A stretch of 64,000 nucleotides of DNA from Ancylobacter defluvii (GCF_018390605.1 NZ_JAHBGD010000005.1:186001-250000); one strand, 5' to 3'. Counted from the stretch's first letter, positions 42,449 to 51,088 are shown. The notes: generated by a model not told the origin, from the sequence alone. Program-made: numbers and translations.

Positions 42449-43098
42449 GCCCGCTTCCTCCGCTCGCCCAGGCGGCGCACGCGCCGGCCCAGCTCGGCCT
42501 GCAAGCGGTTCAGCTCGTCGTTGCTCTTGGCGTCGAGGTCGGCCGGCGCCGGCTCGGCGAGCTTGCGGCACTGGGCCCGCACCACGGCGAGCTTGCGCCA
42601 GCGCGCGATGCTGATGCCGCGCAGCCGCAGCATCTTGGCGTCGGCGTCCCACGCCACGTCGGTGGTGCGGCCGATCCACGCCTTCAGCGCCTCGACGACG
42701 GCGCGGCCGTCCTTCTCGTCGCGCAGCCAGTTCATCGCCTTCAGGCCGGTCTGGCGCTCGACGAAGGCGACAAGGGCGGTGTCGCGGCGATCCTCGAACA
42801 CGCCGAGGTTCCAACCCGCCAGCCACAGCGCGCGGCAGACGCCGGCATAGGGGCCGTCCAGCGCCAGCGCGCCCTCGGCCAGCGGCTTCTTCTTCGCCGG
42901 GGCGTTGCTCTGGCCGGCGATCAGCTTCAGATGCTCGATGACGCGGCCGGCCTGATCGCGGGTGAGGTTCTTCGAGCTGGTGGCGCTCACCTGCTGGCGC
43001 AGCATGTCGCGGTAATGATCGTCGTCGAGGCCGGCGCGCGTCTTCAGCGCGTGGATGGCGGCCTTCTGCTGGTTGGTCGCGAGAGGCACGGCTAGCAT
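42445..43098 (-). CDS. gemA: GemA-like regulator (Mu gp16, DUF1018)
   Basis: This 217-residue protein has the conserved opening NQQKAAIHALKTRAGLDDDHYRDMLRQQVSATSSKNLT of the gp16/GemA family. Mu GemA modulates host gene expression and decreases gyrase activity. The late helix-rich basic end is not conserved. Confidence 0.9.
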   Translation of the reverse strand: MLAVPLATNQQKAAIHALKTRAGLDDDHYRDMLRQQVSATSSKNLTRDQAGRVIEHLKLIAGQSNAPAKKKPLAEGALALDGPYAGVCRALWLAGWNLGVFEDRRDTALVAFVERQTGLKAMNWLRDEKDGRAVVEALKAWIGRTTDVAWDADAKMLRLRGISIARWRKLAVVRAQCRKLAEPAPADLDAKSNDELNRLQAELGRRVRRLGERRKRA

Positions 43099-43310
43099 TT
43101 CGGCTCCCTCCGCAGGGTGATGTCGAGCGCGAGGATTTCGCGGGTCAGGGCGGCGATTTCGGATTCGGTACGCAGCCGGTGCCGGCTACGAGGGGCCATG
43201 TGGAGAAGGCGGCGGTGAAGGGCGGCGCGCCGGCACTCCATCTCCGCGATGCGCTGCAGCTCGGGCCAAGCGAGCAGCGGCAGCGTCGACGGGGTGCCGG
43301 CGCGGGGCAT
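43092..43310 (-). CDS. Small unknown protein ahead of gemA
   Basis: 72 residues with Arg/Leu-rich helices (ELQRIAEMECRRAALHRRLLHMAPRSRHRLRTES). It overlaps both neighbours (TGATG at 43310), so it is probably translated. No recognised family. Confidence 0.5.
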   Translation of the reverse strand: MPRAGTPSTLPLLAWPELQRIAEMECRRAALHRRLLHMAPRSRHRLRTESEIAALTREILALDITLRREPKC

Positions 43311-43498
43311 CAGTCGCCGGGCTCCAAGGATCCGCCTCCGAGAGTGGCGGCATCCTCGGCCGGCGGTTCGAAGAGCGGCTTCACCCGGTCGAGGAACTCG
43401 GCGAGCGTCCAGCCCTCCGCTACGGCCAGACCGATGATGGCCCTGATGACGTCGGCCTTCTCAGGCGTGATTAGTTCCCAAGCTTGGAACGTCTTCAT
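43310..43498 (-). CDS. Small unknown middle-operon protein
   Basis: 62 residues starting MKTFQAWELITPEKADVIRAII at ATG 43498, in ATGA overlap with the ASCH gene. The C-terminus is acidic (EPPAEDAATLGGGSLEPGD). Unknown family. Confidence 0.55.
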   Translation of the reverse strand: MKTFQAWELITPEKADVIRAIIGLAVAEGWTLAEFLDRVKPLFEPPAEDAATLGGGSLEPGD

Positions 43499-43902
43499 GG
43501 CTGCGACTCCCAGCGAATGATCACGAGGTCTTCGAACAGCGCCGGCCGGTGCGTGCGAGCCCACCATGTGCCGAAGAACTCGATTGGCCGGACACCGAGT
43601 GGGCGGCTGAAGCCGTCCGCGATCGCGAAGGCGTCGGCCTCGGGCCCGTCGAGGTCGAGCACGACGCCGTTGATCTCAAGGTGCGCCAGATGGCCGGGGC
43701 GCAGATCGAGCACGAGGTTGTCAACGGCGACGCAGCGCGGATCCGGGATGATCTTCCGGCAATGCTTCGTCCGCATGCCCGCGAAGATCTGGATATCCTC
43801 GCCGGGGCGGGCATGGCGCGGGCGCGGCAGGCGAATGGTCTGCCGCTTCCGCAGTGCGGCTATGTCGTCGACGAAGGCGCTCTTGAAGCTGTAGGCGACC
43901 AT
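43495..43902 (-). CDS. ASCH-domain-like protein
   Basis: This 135-residue protein is set by the TGATG overlap at 43902. SFKSAFVDDIAAL..RQTIRLPRPRHARPGEDIQIFAGMRTKHCRKI is the ASCH pattern (a PUA-related fold that binds RNA or modified nucleotides). ASCH genes occur in many Mu-like phages, with unknown function. RNA or nucleic acid binding is inferred. Confidence 0.75.
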   Translation of the reverse strand: MVAYSFKSAFVDDIAALRKRQTIRLPRPRHARPGEDIQIFAGMRTKHCRKIIPDPRCVAVDNLVLDLRPGHLAHLEINGVVLDLDGPEADAFAIADGFSRPLGVRPIEFFGTWWARTHRPALFEDLVIIRWESQP

Positions 43903-44186
43903 CACGATGCCTCCCAGCATCCGAGCACGGTCTCGCCGAGCCCGCGGGCATCGGCGATCAGCTCGGCGTCTCGCCGATCGGCGGCGATGACGTAGCCGGC
44001 GGGGTAACGGTATTCCTCGCCGGGGTTGTCGATGCACAGCCGGGTAAGCCAGACGAGACCGCGACCACGCAGCATCGCGACGGTGCCGGCCGCCAGGGCA
44101 AAGCAGTCGTCAAAGCAGATCCCGTCCGCGAACGGCATGAAGGGATCGAGACGGGCGGCCACGCCGCGCGAGAGAACGGGCGTCAT
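43902..44186 (-). CDS. Unknown middle-operon protein
   Basis: 94 residues starting at ATG 44186 (ATGA overlap). Contains PFADGICFDDCFALAAGTVAMLRGRGLVWLTRL and EEYRYPAGYVIAADRRDAELI. I recognise no family. Position in a tight operon supports expression. Confidence 0.55.
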   Translation of the reverse strand: MTPVLSRGVAARLDPFMPFADGICFDDCFALAAGTVAMLRGRGLVWLTRLCIDNPGEEYRYPAGYVIAADRRDAELIADARGLGETVLGCWEAS

Positions 44187-44530
44187 GACAACCCCTTCGT
44201 CTCGGGACCAAGACACTCGCCCCCCTGCCGGTAGGCGGCGATGGCCTCCTGCGCGTGGGTCACGTACTCACTCGCAGTCAGCAATTTGAACCCGCCGTGG
44301 CTATCTTCCCGTCCCGTGTGAGCTATCCACGTCAAGGCGGTCAGCAGCCCTTCCGATCTCGCCCTGAGGGCGGCATCGGCTCGCATGCGGTCCAACAGCC
44401 GGCGGAACACATTGGCCGGCACGCCGGTCGCGCGGCCGGACGCGCAGAGGTGCTCCCAGTATTCCGCCAGCTCTATCTCGACGTCGCTCGGGGCGGGATC
44501 GACTTTCGTTTCGTCATCGCGCTCGCTCAT
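44183..44530 (-). CDS. Unknown acidic middle-operon protein
   Basis: 115 residues, acidic and helical (IELAEYWEHLCASGRATGVPANVFRRLLDRMRAD). ATGA overlaps on both sides. Unknown family. Confidence 0.55.
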   Translation of the reverse strand: MSERDDETKVDPAPSDVEIELAEYWEHLCASGRATGVPANVFRRLLDRMRADAALRARSEGLLTALTWIAHTGREDSHGGFKLLTASEYVTHAQEAIAAYRQGGECLGPETKGLS

Positions 44531-44784
44531 GCTGCGGCCCTCAGTTCGGCGTGGGTTCTGCGGCCTTCCTTGGTGAGGTCGGCGCCGCTGTGACGGGTGC
44601 GGACGAGGCCACGGGCGGCGAGCGCGTCCATGGTGATGGGCGGAATGATCGGGCCAGCCATGGAGCCGAAGCCCCAGCCTACCCGGTAGCGCATGGCACT
44701 GCCGCGCGTGGCGAGCAGGTCAAGCGCGTTGACCATGGCGTTGGTGAGTTTGGCGGCCCGCTGGCGGTCAATGAGCTTGGTCAT
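44527..44784 (-). CDS. Small basic middle-operon protein, winged-helix-like
   Basis: 85 residues starting MTKLIDRQRAAKLTNAMVNALDLLATRG. The pattern MDALAARGLVRTRHSGADLTKEGRRTHAEL resembles the recognition helix and wing of a small winged helix. ATGA overlaps on both sides. DNA binding is plausible. Confidence 0.55.
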   Translation of the reverse strand: MTKLIDRQRAAKLTNAMVNALDLLATRGSAMRYRVGWGFGSMAGPIIPPITMDALAARGLVRTRHSGADLTKEGRRTHAELRAAA

Positions 44785-44996
44785 GACGTCACCTCGCTGC
44801 GAGCGCGGGCGGCAGCTTTCAAACTCCGATAAACGAGCCTCGGGTTGACCGCGGTGAGCACGCTCCACACACCATGGATGCGGACGCGAATGCGGTAAAA
44901 ATCGGCACCTTTCTTGGGGTGGTGCAGAACCTCGCCAAAGCGGATGCCCTCAGAAGTCACGACATAGAGCTTAGAATGACGTGCCGCGCCCTTCAT
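44781..44996 (-). CDS. Small unknown middle-operon protein
   Basis: 71 residues starting MKGAARHSKLYVVTSEG at ATG 44996 (ATGA overlap). Beta-rich (FYRIRVRIHGVWSVLTAV) with a basic end. Unknown family. Confidence 0.55.
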   Translation of the reverse strand: MKGAARHSKLYVVTSEGIRFGEVLHHPKKGADFYRIRVRIHGVWSVLTAVNPRLVYRSLKAAARARSEVTS

Positions 44997-45322
44997 GGCG
45001 TCACCTCGCTCTTGGCCGGCTTGGGCGGGGCCATGACGTGAGTGAGCACGGCGCCCGACTTGTAGATGGCGAAAAGCGCCTGTCCCTGCGGACTGTCGTA
45101 ACCCCAGTCGCCCGGCGCCCCGAAGGCCGAGCGAAGGGCGGTGATCTGCTCGGAAAGCTCGGTGAGGCAGTCGAGCGCGCCGATGACGAATTCGGCGTCC
45201 TGCGGGTTTTTGAACCGGCCGATCGGTTGCTTGACGTCGATCATGCCGACGCTGTCGTGAAACAGCAGATCGGGCCGGCTGTCGGACTGCGCCCACGGCA
45301 ATGCGGTTGCGGGTGAGTTCAT
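44993..45322 (-). CDS. Unknown middle-operon protein
   Basis: 109 residues starting MNSPATALPWAQSDSRPDLLFHDSVG. A helix DAEFVIGALDCLTELSEQITALRSAFG is the clearest feature. The ATG at 45322 lies 10 nt from the DUF3164 stop, with GAGGGGG upstream. Unknown family. Confidence 0.6.
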   Translation of the reverse strand: MNSPATALPWAQSDSRPDLLFHDSVGMIDVKQPIGRFKNPQDAEFVIGALDCLTELSEQITALRSAFGAPGDWGYDSPQGQALFAIYKSGAVLTHVMAPPKPAKSEVTP

Positions 45323-45332
45323 CGTCGCCCCC

Positions 45333-45998
45333 TCACGCCGCTGCCAGATCGATGGTGACCGCTTCCCACCGGCCCTCGCGCGTGGCGCGGCGGTAGAAGC
45401 GGACATATTCCTTGGTGCCGACAGGCTTCATGCTGTCCTTCACCGCGCGCATGGCCTCCTTCCAGCGCGGATCGTCGATGTCGAGGCGCTGCAGCGAGAG
45501 CAGGTCCGCACGCTTCACCTTGCCGGCCTGATCGACCGAGAAGGCGCGGGTGATGATGGCGCGGATCTCGGCGCGGCTGTCTGCCGACCACTCGCGCAGG
45601 CAATCGTCCACCAGCACCTTCGCGGTCTGCAGCTGGGCGCCGAACTCGATCAGCTCGGCGATGGCAACCTGCACCTTCAACAGCCCGTCGAAGGACGTGA
45701 GGGTGACGTTGCCCTTCTCGCCACCCGGCGACGCGCCATATTCCTGCGCCAGCAAACTCTGCAGCGAGCGCACGTCGTCGAAGGTGTGCGCCTTGAAACG
45801 GGCGATCTCGTCGGAGAGCGGCTCGGCATAGGAGAAGATCTTGCGGACGATCTCGTCTTCGAGGCGGTCTTCGGCCTTCACGTTCTCGACCGGGACGAGC
45901 ACGCCCTTGTGGTCTTCCAGGTAGAACTTGCCGTTCACCTCGATCAAGCCCGGAGGCACGGCGATGGCTGCGGCGGCGGCGGTCACGTCATCGGCCAT
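45333..45998 (-). CDS. DUF3164 protein
   Basis: This 221-residue protein of DUF3164 is a constant member of Mu-like middle regions. Diagnostic text is LIEVNGKFYLEDHKGVLVPVENVKAEDRLEDEIVR and the late KEYVRFYRRATREGRWEAVTIDLA. Function unknown; sometimes misnamed sulfate transporter. Overlaps the gene above by 11 bp. Confidence 0.9.
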   Translation of the reverse strand: MADDVTAAAAAIAVPPGLIEVNGKFYLEDHKGVLVPVENVKAEDRLEDEIVRKIFSYAEPLSDEIARFKAHTFDDVRSLQSLLAQEYGASPGGEKGNVTLTSFDGLLKVQVAIAELIEFGAQLQTAKVLVDDCLREWSADSRAEIRAIITRAFSVDQAGKVKRADLLSLQRLDIDDPRWKEAMRAVKDSMKPVGTKEYVRFYRRATREGRWEAVTIDLAAA

Positions 45999-46326
45999 GG
46001 TCGGCCTCCTGTTTGGTCGTGAGAGTGAGGTAGCCGAGCGCCTGCAGGCTCCCGGTGAGCTCGGCTTCGATGTCGGAGAGCTGTTCGAGCGCGGCTACTT
46101 CCGCGTCGATGTCGCCGGCGGCGCCGGCGGCGGCATGCTTGGCGCTGGCGGCAAGAAGATCGGCCGCCAGCTTGGCGATGTCGTCGAGCCCGCACACGGT
46201 GTGCGCCATGGCGACGGTGTGCGTGACCGGGACGCCGATGGCCGGCCGCGTCGACTTGTGGTTCACCACGGCGCGGGCGGTATCGAGCACCTGATCGAGC
46301 GTGATGGTGGCGACGGTTTCAGACAT
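45988..46326 (-). CDS. Unknown Ala-rich middle-operon protein
   Basis: 112 residues starting MSETVATITLDQVLDTARAVV at ATG 46326, 8 bp inside the DnaA-like gene. Ala-rich helices and an acidic centre (AAGDIDAEVAALEQLSDIEAEL). No family recognised. Confidence 0.6.
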   Translation of the reverse strand: MSETVATITLDQVLDTARAVVNHKSTRPAIGVPVTHTVAMAHTVCGLDDIAKLAADLLAASAKHAAAGAAGDIDAEVAALEQLSDIEAELTGSLQALGYLTLTTKQEADHGR

Positions 46327-46891
46327 GGGCGTCACCCGCGAGCCTGAGCAGTTCGGCCATGGCAGCGTCGCGTTTACGCATCGCCGCCGGCATGCCGTCT
46401 CGCGCCGCTCGCTCGACGCTGGCGAGCCGGCGCGCTGTAGCCACGATGGCGTGGGCGTTTCGAACGGTGGCGAGCCGGCGCTCGCCAGCCTCGGCCAGTG
46501 CCTGGGCTCGGCGCGCTTCCGTGGCACGGCTGGCGATCTCGCGTTCCAGCGCCGCCAGCTCCGTCACGGCCTGGTGCTCGCCGTTCCTGCCGGTGCTGCG
46601 CTGTAGGAGTGCGGTCTCGATCGCCTCGATCTCGCGCGCAGCAGCTGGGTCCGACGACAAACGCGCCACGAACTTCTGCCGCGAGCTGCAGATGGTCGAA
46701 GGATCGCGATTACCCAGCGCTCGGCCGATATGGGTAAGGGTATAGGGCGTCAGCCGGGCGGCGAGACCGACCACGGCAACGCGAGGCCAGAGAACTTGGC
46801 GGTGCATCCTCTGCGAGACAATCTCGGCAGCCGCGACCCCGAAATGATCGGCGACGACGCTGATGATCTCGCGGACAGAGATTTCCGTCAT
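46319..46891 (-). CDS. Protein with DnaA domain IV-like DNA-binding N-terminus
   Basis: 190 residues. The first 80 match the DnaA C-terminal domain: VREIISVVADHFGVAAAEIVSQ, then PRVAVVGLAARLTPYTLTHIGRALGNRDPSTI, which corresponds to the DnaA signature (GRxFGxRDHSTV) that contacts the DnaA box. The rest is a coiled coil. It carries no AAA+ ATPase module. Several phages encode such stand-alone domains. It might bind origin-like boxes or modulate host initiation during transposition-replication. Confidence 0.72.
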   Translation of the reverse strand: MTEISVREIISVVADHFGVAAAEIVSQRMHRQVLWPRVAVVGLAARLTPYTLTHIGRALGNRDPSTICSSRQKFVARLSSDPAAAREIEAIETALLQRSTGRNGEHQAVTELAALEREIASRATEARRAQALAEAGERRLATVRNAHAIVATARRLASVERAARDGMPAAMRKRDAAMAELLRLAGDAHV

Positions 46892-47295
46892 GCCGCACCT
46901 CCCGGCCCGGCGGGCACGTAAAGCGGGCGCGGCGGCAGGCGGCGGAACGGCACGACATTCGCGTGCCGCTGCCCGCCGGTGCCCTGATTGGGCGGGCTTC
47001 CATGCCCACTGCGGGGGCGGGGATCGAGGCGCGGAAGCCAGCCGCCGGCACCGACCGGCGGGCGGGTCGCCGGCCGGTCGATCACGTCGAGGTCGCGGGC
47101 GACCGCCTCAAGGCAGGCGAGATCGATCTCGATCTGCGCCGCCTCTTTCAGGCGATCGACGACGACAATGAGCAGCGAATAGCAGGTGAGGCTGGCATCG
47201 GCGCTCAGCTCGACGGGCGAATAGAGGTGCCTCGCGAAGAACTGGGCAAGGGCATCGACGTCGTTGATCAGCTCTTGAGCGGGTCGTTTGATCAT
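46888..47295 (-). CDS. Unknown early/middle protein next to MuB
   Basis: 135 residues. The N-terminal half is helical (ELINDVDALAQFFARHLYSPVELS), and the C-terminal half is Pro/Gly/Arg-rich, possibly disordered. It lies 10 bp after MuB and overlaps the DnaA-like gene by ATGA. Unknown family. Confidence 0.6.
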   Translation of the reverse strand: MIKRPAQELINDVDALAQFFARHLYSPVELSADASLTCYSLLIVVVDRLKEAAQIEIDLACLEAVARDLDVIDRPATRPPVGAGGWLPRLDPRPRSGHGSPPNQGTGGQRHANVVPFRRLPPRPLYVPAGPGGAA

Positions 47296-47305
47296 CGTTG
47301 CCCCC

Positions 47306-48271
47306 TCAGATCTCGACCGAGGAAAGCTGCGACCACGCGGTGTTCACGTCCTTCCGGCTGATGCTGGAGGGCGAGCCGGCGGCGCTCACCATGGTGGCGA
47401 GCCGGATCACCTTGTTCATGATCCGCAGCGCGCCCGGCTTGCGGGCGATCGACTTCAGCAGCGTCTTGACGTCGTCGTCGCTGATACCCCATGCGTCGAG
47501 CAGGAGGCAGATGTCCGCCGCCTTGGAGGCGTGCTGCATCTTGCGGATACCGACGCGCGAGTGCAGCTGGGCGAAGGCTTGCGTGCGCTTGTCGGCCGAG
47601 CCCTGCAGGCGGGCCAGCATGCTCTCATTACCGGCGACGGCGATGCCGCATTTGCCAAGGTCGAGCACCGTGGTGCGCAGCTGGTCGAAAGCCTTGGCCT
47701 CAAGGTGCTGCGCCTCGTCGACGATGACGAGGCCGTTGGCGCCGCGCACACGGGCCGAGATGGCGCGGGAGATGAAGGCGTTGCGCCGTTCGGATACACC
47801 TAGCTCCTCGGCGAGGATGGACAGCACGTTCGCCGCCTTCTCCATCGACGGGTCGGCGGTGAGGAACCACACATTGGAGTTCCGCCGGGCGTAGTGCTCG
47901 ATCGCCGTGGTCTTGCCGATGCCGGCGCCGCCGACGATCACGCCGAAGTCCGGCGCCGATTGCGCGAAAGACAGGGTGGACAGCACGTCCTGGGCGGTCG
48001 GCGTCATGATGAAGCTGGGCACGTCCGGCAACACGGCGGCGGTGTGCTCGCGCTCGCGGCGCGTCTCCAGCCAGCGCTGGAGGTCGGCGGCGACGCGGCC
48101 GGTATCGCCCCGGTACGTGTTGCCCATGAACGGCGTCAGGGTGCCGTGCTTCACGCCGCTCTCGTCGGCGATGTGCTGCCAGCTCAGGCCCTCGCGATCC
48201 TTGATGGCGCGCACTTCCTCACGGATGGCGGCCTCGTCGATGGCGGCGTCTTCCTTGGTCTTGTCGAGCAT
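47306..48271 (-). CDS. Transposition target protein B (MuB-like AAA+ ATPase)
   Basis: This 321-residue ATPase captures target DNA and delivers it to the transposase. An N-terminal HTH region (DREGLSWQHIADESGVKHGTLTPFM) is followed by Walker A GGAGIGKTTAIEH and Walker B GLVIVDEAQHLE. Start ATG 48271 with AGAGGT upstream; a longer in-frame ORF overlaps MuA and is not favoured. The gene follows MuA, as in Mu. Confidence 0.93.
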   Translation of the reverse strand: MLDKTKEDAAIDEAAIREEVRAIKDREGLSWQHIADESGVKHGTLTPFMGNTYRGDTGRVAADLQRWLETRREREHTAAVLPDVPSFIMTPTAQDVLSTLSFAQSAPDFGVIVGGAGIGKTTAIEHYARRNSNVWFLTADPSMEKAANVLSILAEELGVSERRNAFISRAISARVRGANGLVIVDEAQHLEAKAFDQLRTTVLDLGKCGIAVAGNESMLARLQGSADKRTQAFAQLHSRVGIRKMQHASKAADICLLLDAWGISDDDVKTLLKSIARKPGALRIMNKVIRLATMVSAAGSPSSISRKDVNTAWSQLSSVEI

Positions 48272-48314
48272 GGTATTGACCTCTTGCTTTGGACTAATGG
48301 CGGCGTCGGCGGGC

Positions 48315-50279
48315 TCAATCGCCGGCGCCGTCTTCGTTTCGGACCACCCGGAACCGGGCGGCCTTTTGGTTGAACTGGTGGAAGAAGCTGTCTTCGCTGG
48401 CCTCCGCCTCGAATTCGTTGGCGGGCTGCAGCGCGACGGCGGCATTGCCGAAATACGGCCGGACGATCCGGGTTTCCGGCAGCTCGGGCGTCTCAATCCT
48501 CGGCATCAGCTCGGCAACCTGATCCAGCGTCATCTTCCGCTCGGCCGTTGCCATCGCCTTGGCGGCGCGCAGAAACTCGGTGCGGGCGCGGGCATGGGCG
48601 CGGGCGGCGTCGGTGTCGAAGAAGCCGGCGGCCTCAATGCAGGGCGCCTTGCCGAGGTAGGAGCCGTTCAGCTCGTAGACGTGGGCGTCCTGCTGCAGCG
48701 CCTGCGGGTCGACGCGCAGCACCAGTTTCCGGCCGATATGGTTCAGCAGGAATTCGGCCCAGTATCGATTGCCGGCGAGGATCAGCGCGCCATCCGGCTT
48801 GCGGGCGGTGATCGCCTCGGCCGGAAGTAGCCATTTCAGCCGCTGCATCGGGCTCGCCTGCCGGATCGGCGACGATTGGTAAGAGGTGGCGAAGACATTG
48901 GTGAAGCTGTCGCCATTGCACGTCTTGGACTGACGGCCGAGCCGGGTGTTGTGCTCAACGACACCTTCGGAGACGACTTGCAGGAACAGGTCGAGCGGCA
49001 CGGCTCGATTGCCGTAATTCTCGGGCTTGTTGGCGATGCTGTTGCCGGTCCAGGCGCCTTCGAACCGGACGTCTCGGGCAATGTTGCCGGCGAAGTCGCG
49101 CCATGCGCGTTCGATCGGCTTGGCCTGACCGTGGTACGGCGTCGCCCAGTGCAACTGGCACCCGAGGTCGATCACCACACCGGCCGGTTCGTCATCCTTC
49201 ACCTTGAAGCGGAAGCGGGTCGGCGCGCCGCCGGTGATCCACTTCGACGCGAAGTTGCGGCCGTTGTCGAAAATGACGTGGTCGGGAATGCCGTAGGTCT
49301 CGACGAGGTCGCCGAAGGCCAGCCGTACCGCCGCCTTGTTCTCGGTCTTGTCGACCCGCCACGACAGAATCAGGCCGCTATAGATGTCCTGAAAGCCAAC
49401 GAGGCACGGCCGGGTGACCTCGCCATCGGGGAACTTCACGAAGACGTCCCACTTGTGGCCGTCCGCGTTCACGGCTTCCAGGGCGTGCAGCGCCGAGCGG
49501 TCGCGCTCCTGCGCCGGATACATGCGCTTGAGCGCCTCCGGCCCCTTGCGCAGGAACACCCGCGTTGTCTCGTCGAGGGCGGCGATGCGCCGAGCCAGCG
49601 TCTTCTGCGAGGGGATCGTCCAGCCCTGTGCCCGCGCCACCGCCTGCAATTGGCGATAGCAATGCGCCACCGATGGCTCTGCCTGCCGCAGATAGTTGGC
49701 CTTGAACCACTCCCACGCTTCCGGTGAGCAATCCGCCTCGGCCTGCCGCCCGGCATGGCGTGGCATCAGGTACGGAAGCCAGTCGGCCTTGGCGACGCCG
49801 GCCACCATCTCGGCCCAGCTATATAGGGTGCGCAGCGACACCTTCGCCTCGGCGGCGGCATGCATCATCGCGACGTCGCGCGCCCGGCCGGCCATGACCA
49901 GGTCATGCACCGCGTTCAGCACCGCCAGTCGCTCGCGCGCCTTCTCCCGGCGAACTTCCGGCAGCGCCTCGAACCAGTCCCATCGGGCGTCGCGGGCAAG
50001 GCCGGCCTTCGCTTCGGCCCGCACGTCCTTCGCCAGATCGCGCCGCTGCGCCAGCATCAGCTTGCGCTTGGCATTGGTGGGCAGCACGTCATAGCGGTAC
50101 TCGTAGCCGCCGCCGCGCCCTTCGCGCCGCCGCCACACGCCGTCCGGTGCGGCCGGATACTCGCGAGCCGGCGCGCGCCAGCCTTCACGGTCGGCCATGA
50201 GCCGGATGCCGCGTTCTGTGTCAGGAAGGTCAGGAAGCTTCAGGGCGACGAGGTCGGCGGGGGAGAAGAACTCTTTCAC
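48315..50279 (-). CDS. Mu-type DDE transposase A
   Basis: This is a 654-residue transposase. The catalytic triad is Asp273 (EAVNADGHKWD), Asp338 (VIFDNGRNF) and Glu390 (QAKPIERAWRDF), with spacing almost the same as MuA (269, 336, 392). The N-terminal half carries HTH segments for end binding, and the Mu-type beta-barrel plus C-terminal helical region follows the core. A GTG start at 50279 overlaps the upstream gene as GTGA. It should act on the 13277 and 53888 ends. Confidence 0.96.
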   Translation of the reverse strand: MKEFFSPADLVALKLPDLPDTERGIRLMADREGWRAPAREYPAAPDGVWRRREGRGGGYEYRYDVLPTNAKRKLMLAQRRDLAKDVRAEAKAGLARDARWDWFEALPEVRREKARERLAVLNAVHDLVMAGRARDVAMMHAAAEAKVSLRTLYSWAEMVAGVAKADWLPYLMPRHAGRQAEADCSPEAWEWFKANYLRQAEPSVAHCYRQLQAVARAQGWTIPSQKTLARRIAALDETTRVFLRKGPEALKRMYPAQERDRSALHALEAVNADGHKWDVFVKFPDGEVTRPCLVGFQDIYSGLILSWRVDKTENKAAVRLAFGDLVETYGIPDHVIFDNGRNFASKWITGGAPTRFRFKVKDDEPAGVVIDLGCQLHWATPYHGQAKPIERAWRDFAGNIARDVRFEGAWTGNSIANKPENYGNRAVPLDLFLQVVSEGVVEHNTRLGRQSKTCNGDSFTNVFATSYQSSPIRQASPMQRLKWLLPAEAITARKPDGALILAGNRYWAEFLLNHIGRKLVLRVDPQALQQDAHVYELNGSYLGKAPCIEAAGFFDTDAARAHARARTEFLRAAKAMATAERKMTLDQVAELMPRIETPELPETRIVRPYFGNAAVALQPANEFEAEASEDSFFHQFNQKAARFRVVRNEDGAGD

Positions 50280-50737
50280 AGAACGCCCCCGCGCTTGAGC
50301 TGGCGGCGGTTCGCTTCAATCTCGCGGTCCATCTCGGCGCGCTTTTCCAGCCGCTCGGCGAGTTCGATCGCCGGCAGGTAGCGGCGCTCGATCACCGCCC
50401 AGTCGAATTGGCTGGCGATGAATTCGAGGAGCCGGCGGTCCCCGGTCGCCTCGATCAGCGCGATAAACCGCACGACGTTGATGATGTGCTCGCCGCGTGC
50501 CTCGGAGGCGTAGGCGTCCAGCATCGGCTTGCTGACGGCTTCGTCGAGATACTCGCTCATGCGCGCGGCGACCTTCTCGCGAGAGAGCGCGCACTGCTTC
50601 AGGCTCTGCGACACCGCCTTTGAAATGGAGGCGGCAAGGCTGGCCGCGCGAACCGTGTGTGCCTCAAAGGCACGCACCGGCTCGCTTGGCTCCCAGCCCA
50701 GCAGGTCCAGTTGATCAGGGTGACGACGGCGCGACAT
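50276..50737 (-). CDS. Unknown protein upstream of the transposase
   Basis: 153 residues, helical. SREKVAARMSEYLDEAVSKPMLDAYASEARGEH looks like an HTH domain of a phage regulator, and LEFIASQFDWAVIERRYLPAIELAERLEKRAEMDREIE is a late coiled coil. I have seen such a gene in front of MuA in alphaproteobacterial phages, but no function is established. Confidence 0.7.
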   Translation of the reverse strand: MSRRRHPDQLDLLGWEPSEPVRAFEAHTVRAASLAASISKAVSQSLKQCALSREKVAARMSEYLDEAVSKPMLDAYASEARGEHIINVVRFIALIEATGDRRLLEFIASQFDWAVIERRYLPAIELAERLEKRAEMDREIEANRRQLKRGGVL

Positions 50738-50744
50738 GGGAGCC

Positions 50745-50891
50745 TCAGAGGATGGCCGCGTGGAAGATCACGCCGAGCCAGAAGCCAATGGTCAGGGAGA
50801 GGAGCAGCACGGCGACAGCGAGAAGGACGGGCGCCCGGTCGGCGTCGTCCCGGCGCGGGCCGGTGGGGATGTGCGGCAGGCGGGGCGGCAT
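50745..50891 (-). CDS. 48-residue single-span membrane protein
   Basis: A small gene of 48 residues starting MPPRLPHIPTGPRRDDADRAP, then a strong membrane segment PVLLAVAVLLLSLTIGFWLG. The ATG at 50891 overlaps the upstream stop as TGATG, the coupling used throughout this operon. Its job is unknown; small membrane proteins in early phage regions can act in superinfection exclusion or host control. Confidence 0.6.
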   Translation of the reverse strand: MPPRLPHIPTGPRRDDADRAPVLLAVAVLLLSLTIGFWLGVIFHAAIL

Positions 50892-51088
50892 CACTTGGCC
50901 TCCGGCCGGGCGCGTTCATACGCCGCCTGCTTCACCGCCGCCTTCCACAGCACCGAGCCGTGCTTGAGCGTGCGGAACCCGTCCACGTTCACCACTGACC
51001 GGGGAATGATGACGCGAACGGTCGCGCCTCGGCCCTCGCCGCTAACCAGATACTTTTGCCCGCCGACCCTCACGGTGATGTCCGACAT
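50891..51088 (-). CDS. Small unknown early protein
   Basis: 65 residues starting MSDITVRVGGQKYLVSGEG at ATG 51088 (TGATG with the ParB-like gene). Beta-rich N-terminus and basic C-terminus. Unknown family. Confidence 0.55.
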   Translation of the reverse strand: MSDITVRVGGQKYLVSGEGRGATVRVIIPRSVVNVDGFRTLKHGSVLWKAAVKQAAYERARPEAK

